Positions 52,676 to 60,505 of a stretch of DNA of 64,000 nucleotides are shown here, piece after piece. The notes under the pieces are model-generated. The model did no database searches. It saw only the letters and a list, made by a program, of their open reading frames with translations, and was not told where the DNA came from. The position numbers and the translations under genes are program-made. The DNA comes from an uncultured Eubacteriales bacterium (GTDB lineage Bacteria > Bacillota > Clostridia > Christensenellales > CAG-917): the NCBI GenBank assembly GCA_900548005.1, contig URIZ01000002.1, positions 62,001 through 126,000 of the forward strand, in the 5' to 3' direction. Numbering within the stretch: the first letter of the stretch is position 1; each line of letters begins with the position of its first letter.

Positions 52676-52771
52676 ATGAACAAAATCATCTGCATCAATC
52701 CGCCGAAATTTATAAAAGCAATACTTAAATTCTTTTCGTCATTCAAGAAAAAGGACGCCGACAAACATTGA
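52676..52771 (+). CDS. spoVM: SpoVM-like spore coat assembly protein
   Basis: 31 residues from ATG 52676, with GGGGAG 5-6 nt upstream. INPPKFIKAILKFFSSFKKK aligns with B. subtilis SpoVM (...LPKFLGGIVRAMLGSFRKD): Pro9, the PKF triplet, the amphipathic helix and the SF-basic-D end are kept. SpoVM is a peripheral helix that recognises the curved forespore membrane and anchors SpoIVA. The position between rpe and rpmB is its conserved place (rpe-thiN-spoVM-rpmB). Too short for automatic ORF calling. Confidence 0.82.
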   Translation: MNKIICINPPKFIKAILKFFSSFKKKDADKH

Positions 52772-52830
52772 TTTAAGTTGAAAATCTCGTATATCCGAAA
52801 TCGAGCGGTGAAGAGATATTTATACAACGA

Positions 52831-52858
52831 AAAAAAGCCTTCCCTTATAGGAAGGCTT
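52831..52858 (-). terminator. Terminator of rpmB
   Basis: AAGCCTTCC/GGAAGGCTT with a CTTATA loop and a long T-run on the minus strand. Confidence 0.85.
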
Positions 52859-52891
52859 GACTTTGTTGCTACAATATATCAAAAACAGAAA

Positions 52892-53083
52892 TTACGCACG
52901 GTCAACTTTGCCTGAACGGAGACAACGCGTGCAAACGTATTGATCTTCAACTCCGCCGGTAGGAGTGTTGACTTTGACTTTTTGGACGTTGGGAGCCCAA
53001 CTGCGTCTGGTCTTTCTGTTGCTGTGGCTGACTGCGTTGCCGCTCATTCTGCCTTTTCCGCATACACTACAAACTCTGGACAT
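52892..53083 (-). CDS. rpmB: 50S ribosomal protein L28
   Basis: 63 residues from ATG 53083 (AGGAGGT upstream). MSRVCSVCGKGRMSGNAVSH opening and CTRCLRSGKV near the end; the four Cys indicate the zinc-binding (C+) form. Transcribed opposite to asp23, its usual divergent neighbour. Confidence 0.96.
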   Translation of the reverse strand: MSRVCSVCGKGRMSGNAVSHSNRKTRRSWAPNVQKVKVNTPTGGVEDQYVCTRCLRSGKVDRA

Positions 53084-53114
53084 ATTACTGTACCTCCTAA
53101 TTTGAACGATAGTT

Positions 53115-53143
53115 ATTCTAACAAATATCAACGGGATTTGCAA
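53115..53143 (-). promoter_or_regulatory. Promoter of rpmB
   Basis: On the minus strand, TTGCAA (53138-53143) and TAGAAT (53115-53120) are 17 bp apart. Confidence 0.55.
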
Positions 53144-53170
53144 CTGATTTGCACAAAATTTGTGATTTAG

Positions 53171-53199
53171 TTGCAAAAAAAGTTGTAATATAGTAATAT
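53171..53199 (+). promoter_or_regulatory. Promoter of the asp23-dak-recG operon
   Basis: TTGCAA (53171-53176) and TAATAT (53194-53199), 17 bp apart. Confidence 0.55.
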
Positions 53200-53218
53200 T
53201 TATAAAAAGGTAGAGTTT

Positions 53219-53569
53219 ATGTCGCTATCAACTTCAAACAAATTCGGCAAAATTTCCATCAGCGAAGACGCAATGCAGACCGTTGCAAGTCACGCTGCGC
53301 AGGAATGTTACGGTGTGGTAGATCTCGTATCACGTCGTTTCAGCGATAATTTCAGTCAAATATTCGGCAAAGAGCAACTTGGCAAAGGCGCGATCGTTCA
53401 GACGGTGGACAGCCTTATATATGTCGAGTTGTTTGTCATTTTGAAGGTTGGTATCAACATCGAAGCAGTAAAAAAATCACTCGCCGACGCGGTCAAGTTT
53501 TCGCTTGAAACGTTCACGGGTATGCGTGTAAAGCGCGTGCACGTCAACGTTGTGGGAATCCGCGTGTAA
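53219..53569 (+). CDS. Asp23/Gls24 family (YloU-like) protein
   Basis: 116 residues of the DUF322/Asp23 family (GKISISEDAMQTVASHAAQECYGVVDLV, then VFVILKVGINIEAVKKSLADAVKFSLETFTGM-type C-terminus). Linked in Firmicutes to the DAK-domain gene that follows after 13 nt; thought to be involved in cell-envelope or fatty-acid metabolism. Function not firmly known. Confidence 0.9.
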   Translation: MSLSTSNKFGKISISEDAMQTVASHAAQECYGVVDLVSRRFSDNFSQIFGKEQLGKGAIVQTVDSLIYVELFVILKVGINIEAVKKSLADAVKFSLETFTGMRVKRVHVNVVGIRV

Positions 53570-53582
53570 CTAGGTAGGATAG

Positions 53583-55238
53583 ATGACAAGAATAGACGGA
53601 CTAAAATTCAAAGAAATGCTCGCAGGCGGCGTCAAGGCTCTTGAGATGAACCGCGCCACCATTGATGAGCTCAACGTATTTCCCGTGCCCGACGGAGACA
53701 CCGGCACAAACATGTCTCTCACCGTCGCATCGGCTATGCGTGAAGCCAACGCTTGCGGGTCTTTGCTTATAGACGAAATCGCGCTCGCATTTTCAAAGGG
53801 CGCGCTCAGGGGCGCAAGGGGAAACTCGGGCGTCATTTCTTCACAGATTTTCCGCGGTTTCGCGGTTGCGCTCGAAGGCAAGGCGGAGCTTACCGCCAAG
53901 ACCTTTGCCGATTGCTTGAAGAAGGGCACGGAAATTGCCTACGGAGCAGTCAAAAAGCCAAAAGAAGGCACGATTCTCACCGTTGTGAGAGTTATGGCTG
54001 AAGAAGCGCAAGCGGCAATCCACTCCAAAAAGCTCTCTTTTGAAGAATTTTTCAAACGCGTCATAGATGCGGGCGAAGACATCTTGCAAAAGACTCCCGA
54101 TATGCTCCCGGTGCTCAAAAAAGCGGGCGTTGTGGACGCAGGCGGTCGCGGTCTTGTGACAATCTTTGACGGCATGTATCGCACGCTTGTCGGTGAAGAG
54201 CTCGTTCTCATCAGCGGCGGACACGTTCCGCAAATGGACGACATCAAGCCCGACGTTGCCGCAAACGATTTCGATCCGCTTGAAAATGACTATGAGCATA
54301 TCACGTTCCAGTATTGCACGGAATATTTCATCACTCATCTCAAAAACGAAGTCACAACGGCGTCTATCGACAAATATCGTGACTATTTGATGACAATCGG
54401 CGATTGCGTGCTTGTCATAGGTGACGTTGACCTTGTCAAAACGCACGTTCACACCAATCATCCCGATCGCGCGCTGAAAATGGCTTTGTCGCTCGGCGAG
54501 CTTGACGACATAAAGATCGAGAACATGGTGGAGCAGAACAGAAAGCTCCACGCCGATGACAAAAAGGACGAGGAGATAGAGCTGAAAGACTACGCGCTCG
54601 TATCCATTTGCTCGGGTGACGGAATGGCAAGCATCTTCAAGGATTTGATGGTTGACATCATTGTCGAAGGCGGTCAGACTATGAACCCGTCCGTTGACGA
54701 CATCTTGAAAGCGGTCAACGACGCTCATGCAAAGAACGTATTTGTTCTCCCCAACAACTCCAACATCATTCTTGCCGCAAACCAAGCAAAAGAGCTTGCA
54801 AAGGCGCAAGTGTACGTGATTCCCACCACCAATATGCCGCAGGGCATAGCCGCATCTCTTGCTTTTGACGGCGATGCGACTTGCGAAGAGAACTTTGAAA
54901 CTATGTGCGGCGCAATCAAAGGTGTGGAGTGCGCAGAAGTCACTCACGCCGTGCGCTCTACAAGAATGAACAGATACACTGTCAAAGAAGGCGACATAAT
55001 CGGCATTTTGGACAAGCGTATCGTTGCAAAAAGCACCGATGTTGAAGAAACCGCGCTTGCAACCATCAAGAAAGTGGCAAAAGACAAAGATATGGTGTCC
55101 GTATACTTTGGCAAAGACGTGACGCAAGAGCAAGCCGATCAGCTTATGCAAAAGGTAGAGCAAGAGCTTGACGATGTAGAAACTGCCTGCTACTATGGCG
55201 GACAACCGCACTATTATTACATAATTTCTGCGGAATAA
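53583..55238 (+). CDS. DAK-domain phosphotransferase (YloV/FakA-like)
   Basis: 551 residues. The N-terminal DAK2 (DhaL-like) domain has VFPVPDGDTGTNMSLT (about 30-45), the Mg-ATP-binding DxDxxDxxN motif, and ARGNSGVISSQIFRG. The C-terminal EDD/DegV-like portion follows (HVHTNHPDRAL and LPNNSNIILAANQA). FakA, its Staphylococcus relative, phosphorylates fatty acids carried by FakB. Asp23-DAK-recG is the standard order. Confidence 0.93.
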   Translation: MTRIDGLKFKEMLAGGVKALEMNRATIDELNVFPVPDGDTGTNMSLTVASAMREANACGSLLIDEIALAFSKGALRGARGNSGVISSQIFRGFAVALEGKAELTAKTFADCLKKGTEIAYGAVKKPKEGTILTVVRVMAEEAQAAIHSKKLSFEEFFKRVIDAGEDILQKTPDMLPVLKKAGVVDAGGRGLVTIFDGMYRTLVGEELVLISGGHVPQMDDIKPDVAANDFDPLENDYEHITFQYCTEYFITHLKNEVTTASIDKYRDYLMTIGDCVLVIGDVDLVKTHVHTNHPDRALKMALSLGELDDIKIENMVEQNRKLHADDKKDEEIELKDYALVSICSGDGMASIFKDLMVDIIVEGGQTMNPSVDDILKAVNDAHAKNVFVLPNNSNIILAANQAKELAKAQVYVIPTTNMPQGIAASLAFDGDATCEENFETMCGAIKGVECAEVTHAVRSTRMNRYTVKEGDIIGILDKRIVAKSTDVEETALATIKKVAKDKDMVSVYFGKDVTQEQADQLMQKVEQELDDVETACYYGGQPHYYYIISAE

Positions 55239-55318
55239 TAAGTCGAAAGACAAGTTTTCGGGCGCAAATAGGCGGTTAGATTGCCGAAAACGATAAATGC
55301 GAGAGATTTTCAAAAACT

Positions 55319-57346
55319 ATGTTGACGTTGAAAGACGTAAAAGGCGTCGGTGACGCCACGATAAAAAAACTTCATGACCTTGGCATAAACAACGTGTTCG
55401 AGGTCTTTTCATTTTTGCCGAGAAAATACGTAGACCTGAAAACTCCCGTCAAAGTGCTGGATGCAGAGCCGGGGCAGCTTGCGCTCTTTGAAGGGAGGGT
55501 GGAAAAAGTGTCCGCCGTGTCCATGCGCGGTAAAAGAAGCTTTTTTGTCACGTTCTCGGATAATCTTGACGGCAATCGCATTTTCTTCAAATCCACTTTT
55601 TACAACATGCCGTTTTTGCACGACAGTTTCGAGATCGGTCAAAACTATCGATTGCTCACAAGACTTTCAAATGATATAGGCTCGCTTTCGGTTGTCAATC
55701 CGTCCCTTGAAAAAGCAGAGAAGATCTCAAAACTTGACGGCATATACACGGTGTATCCGCTCCGTGGCGTGTTTGGTCAAAACGCATACAAGAACATCGT
55801 GTATTCTGCGCTCGACACTCTCAAGAACATCGGCTTCGATGACACGATTTTGTCCAAAGTCAGTCGTGATTTGGCAAATTGTTTCGAGCTTGCTCATCGC
55901 CCGACAAGCGTTGAAATTGCGCAAAGAGCGGTGAATGCGCTTGCATCCATCGATGTTGCGATAATGTTGTCTATATATCGCAAATTGCGTGACAACACGC
56001 AAAAATTAAGAAAAGTATTTTACAATTTCGACAATTTTAGAATAGTTGACTTTGAAAACGCACTCGGTTTCAAGCCTACAATCACTCAAACGCAAGCATT
56101 TGAAGATATTATGGCGGATTTGACTTCGCCATATTGCATGTCCCGTATTGTCAGCGGTGACGTTGGCAGCGGCAAGACGGCGGTTGCGTTCTTTGCGATG
56201 TACCTAGCCTCTTTTTCGCATAGACAATGCGCGCTCATGACCCCCACCGAAATACTTGCAAAACAACACGCAGAGAAGTTTGCGCCGCTTGCAAAATTGC
56301 TTGGCATCAACTTTGCTTTGCTCACAAGTTCGACTTCGACATCCGAGAAAAAACGCATTTTGTCCGAGCTTAAAGACGGCGGGATAGATTGTGTTATCGG
56401 CACAAATTCCGTTGTGGGCGACGAAGTGGAATACAAGGATTTGGCACTTGCAATCATTGACGAACAGCATCGTTTCGGCGTGAATGACAGAGCAAAACTC
56501 GAAAAGAAGGGCGCGGCGGACGTGCTTAGTCTTACCGCAACTCCAATTCCGAGATCTATGGCACTCACGTTTTATGACGATATTGCCATTTCTCGCATAG
56601 AAAAGAGAGCGGACGCAAAAACGAGTGTCAAAACCACCGTCACGAGCGATATCGACTTCGCTTTGAAGAGTATTGTTGCAAGTTTGAAAGACGGCAAGCA
56701 GGCTTTTATCGTTTGTCCGTCAATTGTTGACGCCGAAGGCAACGATTTGATGTCAATCGAGAGCTTTTTGCGAGATTTCGGCAGATATTTTGAAGATTTT
56801 GAGTGTTCCGTTATGTACGGCAAACTCACAAACGAAGAAAAAGAGTCGGCTATGAAAGATTTTTCAAGCGGAAAAACACGACTTTTGATTGCGACAACCG
56901 TCATTGAAGTGGGCATAGACACCAAAGCGAGCGAGATTTTGATACTAAACGCTGACAGATTCGGGCTTGCGTCCTTGCATCAATTGCGCGGAAGAGTTGG
57001 CCGCGACGGATCGTCGGCAAATTGCATACTTTATTCTTCCAACAAAGGCGAAAAGGCGATTGAACGCTTGTCCACGCTTGAAAAGAGCAATGACGGACAG
57101 TATCTTGCCGAAGTTGACTTTGCAATGCGCGGAGCGGGCGACTTTATCGGCACAAAGCAGAGCGGAATTTCGCTCACGCCTATTTTTGGATTGCAAATGA
57201 ACGGGGAAGTGCTTGGCAATGCAAAATCCTATGCCGACACTCTCTCGTCTTTGAGCCTGAACGAACTTCTTGCACTCACGCACTGCTCGCGCACAAAAGT
57301 GGACGATTTTGTCGAAAAAATCTCAAAAGTGACCATAAACAGCTGA
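55319..57346 (+). CDS. recG: ATP-dependent DNA helicase RecG
   Basis: Regresses stalled forks and processes recombination intermediates. 675 residues. An N-terminal wedge/OB domain (GVGDATIKKLHDLGINNVFEVF, then LPRKYVDLKT) is followed by Walker A GDVGSGKTAVA (about 279-289), MTPTEILAKQH, DEQHRFGV (about 380) and SLTATPIPRSMAL, and by the C-terminal QLRGRVGRDGSSANC motif. The region between recG and the OLE promoter (57347-57392) shows no terminator. Confidence 0.95.
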   Translation: MLTLKDVKGVGDATIKKLHDLGINNVFEVFSFLPRKYVDLKTPVKVLDAEPGQLALFEGRVEKVSAVSMRGKRSFFVTFSDNLDGNRIFFKSTFYNMPFLHDSFEIGQNYRLLTRLSNDIGSLSVVNPSLEKAEKISKLDGIYTVYPLRGVFGQNAYKNIVYSALDTLKNIGFDDTILSKVSRDLANCFELAHRPTSVEIAQRAVNALASIDVAIMLSIYRKLRDNTQKLRKVFYNFDNFRIVDFENALGFKPTITQTQAFEDIMADLTSPYCMSRIVSGDVGSGKTAVAFFAMYLASFSHRQCALMTPTEILAKQHAEKFAPLAKLLGINFALLTSSTSTSEKKRILSELKDGGIDCVIGTNSVVGDEVEYKDLALAIIDEQHRFGVNDRAKLEKKGAADVLSLTATPIPRSMALTFYDDIAISRIEKRADAKTSVKTTVTSDIDFALKSIVASLKDGKQAFIVCPSIVDAEGNDLMSIESFLRDFGRYFEDFECSVMYGKLTNEEKESAMKDFSSGKTRLLIATTVIEVGIDTKASEILILNADRFGLASLHQLRGRVGRDGSSANCILYSSNKGEKAIERLSTLEKSNDGQYLAEVDFAMRGAGDFIGTKQSGISLTPIFGLQMNGEVLGNAKSYADTLSSLSLNELLALTHCSRTKVDDFVEKISKVTINS

Positions 57347-57392
57347 AATCCTTAATATATTATAAATTTTTGGCTCGCATTTTACTTGATTA

Positions 57393-57420
57393 TTGACATT
57401 TTCTCAAATATTCGTATAAT
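57393..57420 (+). promoter_or_regulatory. OLE RNA promoter
   Basis: Perfect -35 TTGACA (57393-57398) and perfect -10 TATAAT (57415-57420), 16 bp apart. The expected start (~57427) is the first base of the RNA's closing helix. The strongest promoter seen in the window. Confidence 0.85.
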
Positions 57421-57426
57421 ATAATT

Positions 57427-58009
57427 AAATGGTGGTGCAGTATTCTAGTCAGATCTCACCGACTCGGAGGCGGGGGTAAAATATCGCCGAAGGGCATATC
57501 GATGAAGTTTCTGGTGACGGCTTCTTTTGCCCAAATTGGGGCTGTTGCTGGGAGTTAAGGACTTTGGGCGGCTTGCAACGGCATGCAAATCCCGTACCAA
57601 TTTCCGTGGAGACCCAACTTGGTGGATCGGCGTAACATCGATCTACTGACTGGGGTGAAACCTGATATGCGGTGTGTAAAAATGCTGTGTACAGTGTAGC
57701 CTGCTTTGAGTGACGTGCAGGGAATCGGGAACCACGCCTTTTCGTATGGCCAATACGCGACGGTGATTGCTCGATGAAATCCACGCTGCAAAAAAAGATA
57801 AGGGCGGGCGGGATCTGTCAAGGAAATCTTCTAGACTGTTCAATTGAGACAGCGTGGGGATTATAGTGTGCTCTAAGTGGCGATTCGGTTTCTCATTTTG
57901 AGATGCATCTAGTGATAGGAAACTTCTCGGACGGCGACGACGAGTTTTGATGCAGGGAAAACCTACCGAACCTATGGCGCAAGGTTTACCCATGTTGTTG
58001 CCACCATTT
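57427..58009 (+). ncRNA. ole: OLE RNA (ornate, large, extremophilic RNA)
   Basis: ~583-nt non-coding RNA. AAATGGTGG (57427-57435) pairs exactly with CCACCATTT (58001-58009), closing the whole RNA. The segment is GC-richer and hairpin-dense, with no convincing ORF and no terminator before the next gene, which encodes an OapA-like protein. The following tlyA, nadK, argR and recN match the known OLE neighbourhood; length is close to the ~600 nt of known OLE RNAs. In Bacillus halodurans OLE forms a membrane ribonucleoprotein with OapA and affects tolerance to cold, short-chain alcohols and Mg2+. I rely on gene context, size and ends, not an alignment. Confidence 0.85.
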
Positions 58010-58037
58010 CATCTTACAAATCTCTTTGAGGTGCTTT

Positions 58038-59039
58038 GTGCAAAACCAATCTCAATCAGAAGCGGACGCTTCAAGCATATCATCCAACACACCGTCATCC
58101 GATTCTCCTGACGGTTTATCTCATTTTTCTCAATCACAACAGGACACAGACCAATCTCAAGTTGCAGGCGGCAAAGACGCTGCCGACGCCTGCTGTTGTC
58201 AAAACGGCGAAAATTCCGATTTGAGTGCGGCAGATGCTCAAAAAGGCGTATCTATCGAAAAGGTGTCCGCAACCGTTGCCACCCAAAAACAGAAAAACGG
58301 CAAAGACTCCGACGCCGAAAAAAAGAAGAAGACGGCAAAGAAGAAACACAATCTTTGGTGGATCAAGGCAACGATTATATCTCTTGTGCTTTCCGCGTTT
58401 TTTTCGTATATCAGCAACCTTGTGGAAAATGCCAATCAGCTTATCATCGTCATCGTGTTGCTTGCGTTTTTGATCATTTCGGGCATCGTGTTTGACGCAA
58501 TCGGCGTTGCGGTCACTTCGTGTGACGTGACTCCAATCATATCCATGGCTTCACGCAAGGTCTATGGCGCAAAAACCGCGCTTAATCTCGTCAAAAACAG
58601 CGACACAGTGTCAAGTGTGTGCAACGATATAATCGGCGACATATTCAGCATTATATCGGGTGCATGCTCGGCGGCATTGGTGGTCAAAATCACCGCAACG
58701 CTCAAAGAGCCGTGGCAAATCGCGCTATCTATCGCAGTTTCCGCAATAGTTTCGGCACTCACCATAGGCGGCAAAGCGTTTATGAAACGCATCGCAATCA
58801 ACAACTCAAAGGAATTTGTTATGTTTGTTGCGCGCATTATTGCAATCTTCTCTAAGGAAGAGCGCAAAATTCGCCAAAAGAACAAAGCCGCAAAGCAAGA
58901 ACAAAAAGAGTGCAAAGACTGCGCCACTGCAAAAGACGATAGTTCAAAAGCGGACAAATCAAAGGACGACAAGGCGCAAACCGCCGCAAAACCGTCCAAA
59001 ACCGAGAAAAAACAAAATACAAAAGGCGAAAAACGATAA
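58038..59039 (+). CDS. oapA: OLE-associated membrane protein OapA
   Basis: 333 residues from GTG 58038, with GAGGTG at 58028-58033. The first ~105 residues are Ser/Gln/Asp-rich and disordered, ending in a basic stretch. Four transmembrane helices follow (about 107-127, 134-152, 200-222, 228-248). Between helices 2 and 3 lies FDAIGVAVTSCDVTPIISMASRKVYGAKTA, the conserved OapA/CNNM-like core with repeated Asp residues, then CNDIIGDIFSIISGACSA. The last ~60 residues are Lys/Glu-rich. Longer at both ends than typical OapA, which binds OLE RNA and localises it to the membrane. The stop overlaps the tlyA start by one base. Confidence 0.88.
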   Translation: MQNQSQSEADASSISSNTPSSDSPDGLSHFSQSQQDTDQSQVAGGKDAADACCCQNGENSDLSAADAQKGVSIEKVSATVATQKQKNGKDSDAEKKKKTAKKKHNLWWIKATIISLVLSAFFSYISNLVENANQLIIVIVLLAFLIISGIVFDAIGVAVTSCDVTPIISMASRKVYGAKTALNLVKNSDTVSSVCNDIIGDIFSIISGACSAALVVKITATLKEPWQIALSIAVSAIVSALTIGGKAFMKRIAINNSKEFVMFVARIIAIFSKEERKIRQKNKAAKQEQKECKDCATAKDDSSKADKSKDDKAQTAAKPSKTEKKQNTKGEKR

Positions 59040-59767
59040 TGCGTCTTGACAAGTATTTGCAATCCAAATTCAATCTAAAATCACGCACCTATGCCGAAAA
59101 TTTGGTGAAGACTGGGTGCGTGTCGGTTGACGGCAAGATTGCAAGCAAAACTTCGCTTGACGTTGACGATTCAAGCAAAGTTGAAATTCTCGGTGATGAA
59201 AACTTCGCATCCCAAGGCGCGTTCAAGCTGGAAAAAGCCTTTGAAGATTTTTCCCTTGACGTTCAAGGCAAACTTTGCGCGGATATTGGCTGCTCAAACG
59301 GCGGTTTCACCGATTCTTTGCTCCGTCACGGCGCAAAACACGTCATCGCCGTTGACGTTGCGGAGTGCGCACTCCCGGACAATCTTCTTGACTGCGGAAA
59401 AGTGACTTTTGTAAGAGCCAACGCTCGTGAACTTCCGTCCGACTTTGAGCAGGTAGATTTTCTTTGCAGCGATTTGAGTTTCATATCCCTTGAATATGTC
59501 TTGGGCGAAATGTATCGTATTTTGAAAAACGGCGGTGAAGGCGTTGTGCTTATCAAGCCGCAATTTGAACTCGATCGCTCGGCATTGAACAAGAGCGGCA
59601 TTGTCACCGATGAAAAACTCCGCAAACGCGCAATTGAAAAAGTACGTTCGTTTGCAATCTCTGTCGGTTTTGAAATCCTGGGATTGACAACATCGCCAAT
59701 ACGATACGAGCATAAAAACGTGGAATATTTGCTATATCTCAAAAAGCCGCAAAACACCACTGAATAG
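59039..59767 (+). CDS. tlyA: TlyA family rRNA 2'-O-methyltransferase
   Basis: 242 residues. An N-terminal S4 RNA-binding domain (MRLDKYLQSKFNLKSRTYAENLVKTG) is followed by an FtsJ-like methyltransferase with ADIGCSNGGFTD (81-92), SDLSFISLEYV and VLIKPQFE. TlyA methylates 16S and/or 23S rRNA riboses; the Firmicutes homologue (YqxC) is usual in this neighbourhood. One-base overlap with oapA. Ends at a terminator. Confidence 0.95.
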   Translation: MRLDKYLQSKFNLKSRTYAENLVKTGCVSVDGKIASKTSLDVDDSSKVEILGDENFASQGAFKLEKAFEDFSLDVQGKLCADIGCSNGGFTDSLLRHGAKHVIAVDVAECALPDNLLDCGKVTFVRANARELPSDFEQVDFLCSDLSFISLEYVLGEMYRILKNGGEGVVLIKPQFELDRSALNKSGIVTDEKLRKRAIEKVRSFAISVGFEILGLTTSPIRYEHKNVEYLLYLKKPQNTTE

Positions 59768-59815
59768 TGATTTTATATCAAGCGATATATTATAATAGCG
59801 CAGTAAAAGACAAGC

Positions 59816-59842
59816 AAAAAGCGACCGTTTGGTCGCTTTTTA
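59816..59842 (+). terminator. Terminator of the OLE-oapA-tlyA unit
   Basis: AAAAAGCGACC/GGTCGCTTTTT with a GTTT loop. Confidence 0.88.
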
Positions 59843-59905
59843 TATATGACTTATATTTGTGATTTTTGCGATAATTTTTATTTGCAAAGTGAAGTGCGAT
59901 TAAAA

Positions 59906-60256
59906 TTATTCTTTCTTTGTATCGGCTGGTTGTGCGTTGTCGCTTGCCGTTTCCGTTGCTTTATCCGCTGCGGCAGGGGTTGCGCTATCCGCGCTTTCGT
60001 TTGCGGTGCCATGCGAATTTTCGCTGTCACCGCCTGTTTTATCCTTGTCTTTCTTGGACTTTTTCTTCTTTTTGTCATTGCTGTTTGCATCCGCATTTTG
60101 TTCGTTCTTGGCTTTTGCCGGGACGAGCGGTTCTTTGCTTTTCTTGTTCTTGACAGAGAAGACGATTGCGATAATTATGATAGCAACAACCATACCCGAC
60201 AGTGCGGATACGAGTTTTGTTGCAAATTCGGTTATACTCAAAAGTTGATTTAACAT
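59906..60256 (-). CDS. Unknown small membrane protein, probably leaderless
   Basis: 116 residues from ATG 60256 (an ATG at 60271 is also in frame). One transmembrane helix (about 18-36, LSGMVVAIIIIAIVFSV) is followed by a long disordered Lys/Asp/Ala/Ser-rich tail. The -10 TATAAT lies at 60263-60268, so transcription should start at about the ATG 60256, with no ribosome binding site. It lies between tlyA and nadK in opposite orientation, breaking the usual OLE-operon order. No family recognised. Its tail composition resembles the OapA N- and C-terminal extensions, which may be coincidence. Confidence 0.6.
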   Translation of the reverse strand: MLNQLLSITEFATKLVSALSGMVVAIIIIAIVFSVKNKKSKEPLVPAKAKNEQNADANSNDKKKKKSKKDKDKTGGDSENSHGTANESADSATPAAADKATETASDNAQPADTKKE

Positions 60257-60262
60257 ACTTTT

Positions 60263-60290
60263 ATTATACATTTTGACAATAATATGTCAA
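60263..60290 (-). promoter_or_regulatory. Promoter with palindrome upstream of the 60256 gene
   Basis: On the minus strand, TTGACA (60285-60290), 16 bp, TATAAT (60263-60268). The -35 is one arm of the 18-bp dyad TTGACATATTATTGTCAA, a possible operator. Confidence 0.6.
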
Positions 60291-60465
60291 CAAAATATAC
60301 AAAAATGACAGGTTTCGGGGACAAAAACCGCAGTCGGTATACAAGAAATCGCGCTGATTTTACACAAAATGTTTGCAATCTTTTTGCATAACATGAAAAC
60401 AAATTCGCATTTTTGCATATTTTTGAAATTTTATGCAAATTTTATAAAAAATACCTTTATTATAC

Positions 60466-60494
60466 TTGAATATACATTAAAATTGATGTATAAT
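60466..60494 (+). promoter_or_regulatory. Promoter of nadK-argR-recN
   Basis: TTGAAT (60466-60471) and TATAAT (60489-60494), 17 bp apart. The predicted start is only about 5 nt before the nadK ATG. ATACAT...ATGTAT (60473-60478 and 60485-60490) form a dyad across the spacer. Confidence 0.6.
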
Positions 60495-60505
60495 GCATAT
60501 AAATT

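Noticed and set aside
57449..57993. Several minus-strand reading frames of 88-116 residues across the OLE region
   Set aside because: They lie wholly inside the structured RNA, lack ribosome binding sites and protein-like composition, and are overlapping frames of the same segment.
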